Source of the DNA: JBMYQA01 sp049600855
GTDB taxonomy: Bacteria > Bacteroidota > Bacteroidia > Cytophagales > Flammeovirgaceae
NCBI GenBank assembly: GCA_049600855.1
Contig: JBMYQA010000188.1
Coordinates: forward strand, 1 to 11,783
Reading direction: 5' to 3'
DNA: 11,783 bases
The notes below the pieces were generated by a model, which worked only from the letters and a program-made list of their open reading frames with translations, made no database searches and had not been told where the DNA came from. A program made the translations under genes and the position numbers. Positions 7,196-11,783 of the stretch are shown here, one piece after another. Every line of letters begins with the position of its first letter. Position 1 is the first letter of the stretch.

Positions 7196-9724
7196 ATGGT
7201 AAATACATTCATTAACACGTTGATTCATCAAATTTCTTTCCCCATTTATCGCTTAACTAAGCCATTACTGCTGTTGGCATCAGTTTTTATGATGATCACA
7301 CATCAGGCTTGTGTTCCCACAAAGAAGCTTGGCAAGGAGGAGTATTTATTATTCAACCAAACCATTAAGGGTACTAACAAGTTAAATACGGAAGAATTAG
7401 AAGCATTTTATCGTCAAAAAACCAATCGTAAAATCTTATACATGCCGATCATGCCTTATTTGAGTGCCTATTATTTAGGTAAGAAAGGTTTTGATAAGCA
7501 CCTTCATCAGGATACCATTCGAAGAAAAGAAAAGATAGCACTGATTCAACAAGAGATCGATGCGAAGTTCTTAGTATTGGATTCCTTGAGAAAACAGCAA
7601 ATTGAGGATACGTTTAAACTGAAACGCAAAATTGGGAAGCTAGAGGATAAAAGGGATGCCAAGTATGCTAAAATGTTGAAAAGGGTGAAGGAAGGGAATT
7701 GGCTGATGAGTTCGGTAGGGGAGCCTCCAAGCATATTTAATAAAGAAAGCCTAGACATTACCTTAGAGCAAATGAATCGCTATTTACAGCATAAGGGCTT
7801 TTTTGCAGGAAGTGTTTCGGCCAACTTGGATACTGCGGGGAAAAAAATAGCGGTTACTTACCAGGTGGTTGAAAATCAGCCGCACCTCATTGATAGTTTA
7901 ACTTATGGAATTCAGGATAGTTCCATGTTGCACTTGGTGCGTAAAGATAGTGTGAATTCCTTGCTCCAGCTAGGTGATCAGTTTGATGAAAGTAAGTTGG
8001 AAAAAGAACGCATTCGTTTATTGCGCTTGATGAAAGACAATGGGTATTACACCTTCGTAAAAGCATTTATATTTTTTGAAGTAGATACCTTGCGCTATCC
8101 ATATCAGGCACACATCAAAACCATCATCAGAGATCCACCCAATGGGGGTAAACATCGCGTATATCGGATAGACGAAGTGGTTGTAGAAACTGATGTAGAT
8201 ATTAATCGGCAGCGTACTAAAGCGGATACGGTGAATTATCAGCAGATTATTTATATCCAAGAAACGCAGAAGTATTCGGCCAAAGTACTCGACCGAAAGG
8301 TGTTTATTCGGAAAGATAGTTTGTATAGTCAAACCGTCGCAGAAGAGACGCAAAAAGCCTTTGCTAATCTGAATATATTCAAATTTGTCAACATCAAATA
8401 CGACACAGTGGGCGGGGGCTTTAAGGCAAATATTTTCTCCCAGCCCTATCCGAAGTATCAATTATCAGGAGAATTTGGGCTTAACCTCAGTCAGTCATTA
8501 CCTGGTCCTTTTTTGTCTGGATCATTTATTACCAGAAATATATTTGGTGGAGCAGACATTCTTGAGCTCCGCGTACAATTTGGCGTAGAGGCTCAGGCAG
8601 GTGCAACTGATGAAAATGCCAATTTCCAGAGTTTGCAATGGGGCGCAAATGCGTCGTTTTCTTTTCCTCGAATTATGTTTCCAATCCCTTTAAAGTGGAA
8701 GAAAAAAGTGGCCTATCGCGCTCCTAAAACACTCATCTCAGGTGGTTATTCTTTTGTAGATCGTCTGGAATATAATCGGAAAAACATTCAAGGAGCCATA
8801 TCTTATCAATGGCTAAATAAGAAAAATGCACAGTTTAGTTTAAGTTTGCTCGATCTCTCTGTGGTCAGTACGCCTCGTATTGATTCTTCTTTTCAGGCTC
8901 GTTTAGATGAGCTTTTTGATCAAGGAAATACCATTAAGTTTAGTTTTGATAACTCGCTGATAACCAGTACAATATTTACGTATACCAAAACAGGAAATAC
9001 CTTTAGAGACCGAAAATTTAAATACACGCGCTTATACTTAGAAAGTGGTGGTGGATACCTCAATTTGCTCAATCAAACGTTCTTAATAGATAGTGAAACC
9101 ATTTTTGGCTTGCGTTTTTACCGTTTTTATAAGTTTTCAGTAGACCAGCGTTTGTCGTGGCCCATTGGTAAAAACGGACAGCTCGCTTCTCGAATACATG
9201 CAGGTTTTGCGAAGCCTTATGGTAGCGGCACAAACGTATTGCCTTATGAAAAATATTTCTTCTCAGGAGGTAGTAACAGTAATCGTGCGTGGCGGGCAAG
9301 ACGGGTAGGGCCTGGGAGCTTTACCCCTGAACTGACTGATGAAGGCGTGTTTGACTACCGATTTGAGCAGAATGGCGAAATCTTATTAGAAGCAAACCTA
9401 GAGCTGCGCGGTCACCTATTTAGTTATTTTGATTATGCGTTGTTTATTGATGCTTCTAATGTTTGGATGACTTCGGAGGACGTTACTCGGCCAGGAGCTC
9501 AATTTGAAATCAATGACTTTTGGTCAGAAATGGCCGTAGGAGCAGGTATTGGCTTTCGGCTTGACTTTTCCTTTTTACTCATGCGGTTAGATATTGGCAC
9601 TAAGATTTTTGATCCTGCTAGGCCGCGTAGTGAACGTTACATTGGCAATAAAATTAACTGGCAAAATCCTTTTGGGGAAAAAGGACAAACCCTGTTAAAT
9701 ATCGGTATCGGTTATCCTTTTTAA
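7196..9724 (+). CDS. tamL: TamL-like BamA/TamA family outer-membrane assembly lipoprotein
   Basis: An 842-residue Omp85-superfamily protein resembling TamL, the Bacteroidota lipoprotein version of TamA, which with TamB helps build the outer membrane. Residues 22-38 are hydrophobic and lead to Cys39 in HQACVPTKKLGKEEYLL, the usual place for the TamL lipid anchor. HQAC is a poor lipobox, so lipidation is inferred from family position. A charged, coiled-coil-like helix covers 105-168, and GEPP follows at 175-178. POTRA-like units run from about 180 to 415 (for example LQHKGFFAG at 197-205 and FANLNIFKFVNIKYD at 389-403). The beta-barrel runs from about 420 to the end. It includes the L6-type motif GGSNSNRAWRARRVGPGS (691-708), where RAWR replaces the usual RGY/RGF, and ends in a strand finishing with Phe (IGIGYPF). 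An earlier in-frame TTG at 7157 overlaps the DUF1573 gene and precedes a worse signal; the ATG at 7196 is preferred. TamB is not in the window. Confidence 0.88.
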   Translation: MVNTFINTLIHQISFPIYRLTKPLLLLASVFMMITHQACVPTKKLGKEEYLLFNQTIKGTNKLNTEELEAFYRQKTNRKILYMPIMPYLSAYYLGKKGFDKHLHQDTIRRKEKIALIQQEIDAKFLVLDSLRKQQIEDTFKLKRKIGKLEDKRDAKYAKMLKRVKEGNWLMSSVGEPPSIFNKESLDITLEQMNRYLQHKGFFAGSVSANLDTAGKKIAVTYQVVENQPHLIDSLTYGIQDSSMLHLVRKDSVNSLLQLGDQFDESKLEKERIRLLRLMKDNGYYTFVKAFIFFEVDTLRYPYQAHIKTIIRDPPNGGKHRVYRIDEVVVETDVDINRQRTKADTVNYQQIIYIQETQKYSAKVLDRKVFIRKDSLYSQTVAEETQKAFANLNIFKFVNIKYDTVGGGFKANIFSQPYPKYQLSGEFGLNLSQSLPGPFLSGSFITRNIFGGADILELRVQFGVEAQAGATDENANFQSLQWGANASFSFPRIMFPIPLKWKKKVAYRAPKTLISGGYSFVDRLEYNRKNIQGAISYQWLNKKNAQFSLSLLDLSVVSTPRIDSSFQARLDELFDQGNTIKFSFDNSLITSTIFTYTKTGNTFRDRKFKYTRLYLESGGGYLNLLNQTFLIDSETIFGLRFYRFYKFSVDQRLSWPIGKNGQLASRIHAGFAKPYGSGTNVLPYEKYFFSGGSNSNRAWRARRVGPGSFTPELTDEGVFDYRFEQNGEILLEANLELRGHLFSYFDYALFIDASNVWMTSEDVTRPGAQFEINDFWSEMAVGAGIGFRLDFSFLLMRLDIGTKIFDPARPRSERYIGNKINWQNPFGEKGQTLLNIGIGYPF

Positions 9725-9725
9725 G

Positions 9726-9741
9726 TGCTGTGAGGACAGCA
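9726..9741. other. Small hairpin after the tamL-like gene
   Basis: TGCTGT and ACAGCA form a 6-base perfect stem with a GAGG loop, beginning one base after the stop codon. No T-run follows on either strand, so it is a poor intrinsic terminator. It could be an RNA 3'-end stabiliser or chance. Confidence 0.25.
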
Positions 9742-9814
9742 GGATTCTCAGTTCCGAACGGTTGAGTCTAATGCATTTTTGAAGTGTTAATATATTTTAT
9801 GAGCGAAATGTTTG

Positions 9815-9846
9815 TTTGCAATGCCAACCAAAATTCAATATTTTAA
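9815..9846 (+). promoter_or_regulatory. Candidate Bacteroidota promoter for the propeller gene
   Basis: TTTG at 9815-9818 and TATTTTAA at 9839-9846 are 20 bases apart, fitting the -33 TTTG / -7 TAnnTTTG layout except for the last two bases of the -7 box. The predicted start near 9852 gives a leader of about 30 bases to the ATG at 9884. This supports separate transcription of the propeller gene from tamL. Confidence 0.4.
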
Positions 9847-9883
9847 GCACAAGTTGTTTAAATGGTAGACCAAAGATCATACG

Positions 9884-11783
9884 ATGAGGCAGCAATTCTT
9901 TTCTTTTCTAATATACTGCATTGCCATCTTTTTTTCCACTATTACTATTTCTTTTGGGCAAAACACCGTTGGACTCAATCCCGAAAAGAAAATCCATCAA
10001 TACTTAATTGATAATTGGACTACCGATAATGGTTTGCCTTACAATAACCTAAGTCATGTTTTTCAAGCAAAAAATGGTTACATCTGGATTTCTACGTTCG
10101 AAGGATTAATTCGATTTGATGGAAAAACCTTTGAGATTTTTACGCAAAAAGATTTTGACGTATTTAAAACCAACGGGATTTATCAGGTAGATGAAGATCA
10201 GGAAGGTCGTTTGTGGCTGGGCACGCAAGGAAGTGGCTTATTGAGTTATCAAAATGGGAAAATGGAGAACACCACTCCGAATTTTGATAAGCCAATCAGT
10301 GCTGTTTTGGCTTCCAAAAATGGCGTAATATGGATGGGAACCATTAACTCTGGTGTATACTCATTGATTGATGGCAGGCATGAAGAACTCGTTTTTGAAG
10401 GCTTAACCAAAGCGGCCATTCGAAAAATTATCGAAGATGATAAAGGACGAATTTGGATAGCCTCAGAAGGACATGGCTTGTTTATGTATGATCATGGGGC
10501 AATGACTCATTACACGGTGGAAGACAAGCTGTTGAGTGATCGAGTAGTCGCGTTGGCAGTTGGGAAAAAGGGAGAAGTCTGGGTGGGCACAACAAAAGGG
10601 TTAGCTAAGTTTTCAGATGGCGTATTTTCAGAAGTGGCGGGTTTTGAAAATATCCGAATTACAGACCTCATGGTGGATAATTTTGGTAGCCTTTGGGTAG
10701 GTACACGCCAAGGTTGTGCACGAATGCACGTTGATTCAGCCGCAATAGAGTGGCTTACACAAAAGGATGGATTGTTAGGCAATGCAATATCAGCATTTAC
10801 CCTAGATAGAGAGGGAAGTATGTGGTTGTGTACCAGGCGATCAGGTTTATCGAGAATTCGAGACGGTAAATTTGTGAATTACTCCCAACAAATGGGCTTA
10901 AGTGCCAGAAATATTAATCTGATTGCCGAAATTGCCCCAAATGAATATTGGATAGGCAGCGATAATGGAACTGTAGACATATTCAAAGAAGGTAAAATGG
11001 ATGCTTATCAACTGCCTCAGCAGTTTGAAAATGCGCGCATCAAACACCTCTTAAAAGATTCGAAAGGTCGAATTTGGATGGCTTCTTACAAAGGTGTTTT
11101 AAAAATAGAAAATGGGGAGCAAACGTATTTTGCTAAGGAGCAGGGTTTACCCGAAGTGCGAGCTAGAAAAGTGTTTGAAGATCGGAATGGAAATATTTGG
11201 GTTGGGTTTCGGAGTGGTGGCTTAGCAAAATACAACGAGGAAGAAGGATGGAGCATCATCGCTGCAAAAGCGGGCTTGGCTTCTGAGTTTATTATGTGTT
11301 TGGGGGAAGATAAGGCTGGAAATCTATTGGTGGGCACCAATGGCGGTGGACTTAACATCATTAATGAGCAAGGTGAAATCTCGGTGATTGATGCAAAACA
11401 AGGATTAAACGGTACACTTATCTTTAATTTACATGTTGACACTGCTGGAATTGTATGGATGGCTACCAATGCGGGCATTGCGCGTTACCATACAGGTGAT
11501 GGTAATCAAGTCACCATGTTTAGTTCAAAAGATGGCTTACCCATTAGTACGCCTTTTGATATTATAGAAGATGATTTAGGCTATTTTTGGATGCCTTCAA
11601 GCGATGGCATTATTCGGGTGTTGAAGCAAAACATTCGAGCATATGAGCAAGGCGAGCTCAACGAAATTCCCTACTTAATGTACAACCGAGGGGATGGGTT
11701 AATTTCCAAGGAATGCACGCCTTCCGCAGAGGTGTTGAAATCATCAGACGGCCAATTGTGGTTCCCGAACTTGGAAGGCTTTG
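9884..11783 (+). CDS. Two-component regulator propeller sensor, 3' end cut off
   Basis: The open frame runs from the ATG at 9884 to the window edge without a stop (633 codons). Residues 1-25 form a signal peptide (MRQQ, hydrophobic core, ending SFG before QN). The rest is an uninterrupted series of Reg_prop repeats of the type DGLP...V..I..D..G.IWIGT..GL.R. By hand I count 14 W-containing or W-equivalent units, starting with GYIWISTFEGLIRFDG (65-80) and ending at GQLWFPNLEGF at the edge. Fourteen fits two seven-bladed beta-propellers, as in Bacteroidota sensors of this class. The next parts expected are a Y_Y_Y domain, a membrane helix and an output module (histidine kinase, hybrid kinase, LuxR/AraC HTH or GGDEF), but none is visible. 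It should sit in the inner membrane with the propellers in the periplasm, where relatives often sense oligosaccharides; the ligand here is unknown. The start is set by the signal peptide; an ATG at 9862 is in another frame. Confidence 0.92.
   Translation, partial: MRQQFFSFLIYCIAIFFSTITISFGQNTVGLNPEKKIHQYLIDNWTTDNGLPYNNLSHVFQAKNGYIWISTFEGLIRFDGKTFEIFTQKDFDVFKTNGIYQVDEDQEGRLWLGTQGSGLLSYQNGKMENTTPNFDKPISAVLASKNGVIWMGTINSGVYSLIDGRHEELVFEGLTKAAIRKIIEDDKGRIWIASEGHGLFMYDHGAMTHYTVEDKLLSDRVVALAVGKKGEVWVGTTKGLAKFSDGVFSEVAGFENIRITDLMVDNFGSLWVGTRQGCARMHVDSAAIEWLTQKDGLLGNAISAFTLDREGSMWLCTRRSGLSRIRDGKFVNYSQQMGLSARNINLIAEIAPNEYWIGSDNGTVDIFKEGKMDAYQLPQQFENARIKHLLKDSKGRIWMASYKGVLKIENGEQTYFAKEQGLPEVRARKVFEDRNGNIWVGFRSGGLAKYNEEEGWSIIAAKAGLASEFIMCLGEDKAGNLLVGTNGGGLNIINEQGEISVIDAKQGLNGTLIFNLHVDTAGIVWMATNAGIARYHTGDGNQVTMFSSKDGLPISTPFDIIEDDLGYFWMPSSDGIIRVLKQNIRAYEQGELNEIPYLMYNRGDGLISKECTPSAEVLKSSDGQLWFPNLEGF

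Noticed and set aside
8018..8461. A 147-codon open frame on the minus strand inside the TamL-like gene
   Set aside because: It is fully antisense to a well-supported gene, its product matches no family I know, and it has no signal of its own.
9799..9846. A 15-codon open frame starting ATGAGCGAA between the tamL-like and propeller genes
   Set aside because: It is very short, overlaps the candidate promoter, and has no supporting signal.
11086..11478. A 130-codon minus-strand open frame, and a similar one at 10510-10782
   Set aside because: They are antisense to the propeller repeats; repeated sense codons create such open frames by chance, and the products are Pro/Ser-rich without a recognisable domain.
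1..11783. Search for a defence island, toxin-antitoxin pair, mobile element or CRISPR array
   Set aside because: No transposase, integrase, nuclease, methylase or spaced direct repeats were seen; every sizeable gene is a recognisable chromosomal family.

Overview
This looks like an ordinary chromosomal stretch from a member of the phylum Bacteroidota, possibly a Cytophagales-like free-living species (the order is a guess). The evidence is lineage-typical families: a DUF4920 lipoprotein, a DUF1573 protein, a TamL-type outer-membrane assembly lipoprotein and a long 'regulator propeller' sensor. Starts mostly lack a Shine-Dalgarno sequence, the base composition is moderately AT-rich, and candidate promoters resemble the Bacteroidota -33 TTTG / -7 TAnnTTTG pattern. 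I see no rRNA, tRNA, CRISPR array, insertion sequence, phage gene or attachment site.

Layout. (1) 65-1803, plus strand: a membrane-anchored peptidoglycan glucosaminidase, then a small VOC-fold protein 11 bases later, ending at a hairpin plus T-run at 1871-1901. (2) 1903-5926, minus strand: a penicillin-acylase-family Ntn hydrolase (3515-5926) with its own terminator, a DUF4920 lipoprotein (2776-3282) with a good promoter candidate just after that terminator, and a divergent SDR oxidoreductase (1903-2688). A directional hairpin separates the last two. (3) 6079-9724, plus strand: a secreted DUF1573 protein and a TamL-like lipoprotein beta-barrel, 7 bases apart and probably one transcript. (4) 9884 to the window end: a two-component-regulator-propeller protein with 14 blades, cut off by the window edge before its output domain.

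How the genes relate. Most products act in the cell envelope: wall cleavage, periplasmic amide hydrolysis, two exported small or structural proteins, outer-membrane protein insertion and extracytoplasmic sensing. I see no multi-gene defence, secretion or biosynthetic system. The most informative oddities are within proteins: an internally duplicated membrane module in the glucosaminidase, an SDR whose catalytic Tyr and Lys positions are Ser and Arg, a VOC protein with Ala at two usual metal-ligand positions, and a TamL-like protein with a weak lipobox and no tamB next to it. All gaps between genes are shorter than 300 bases.
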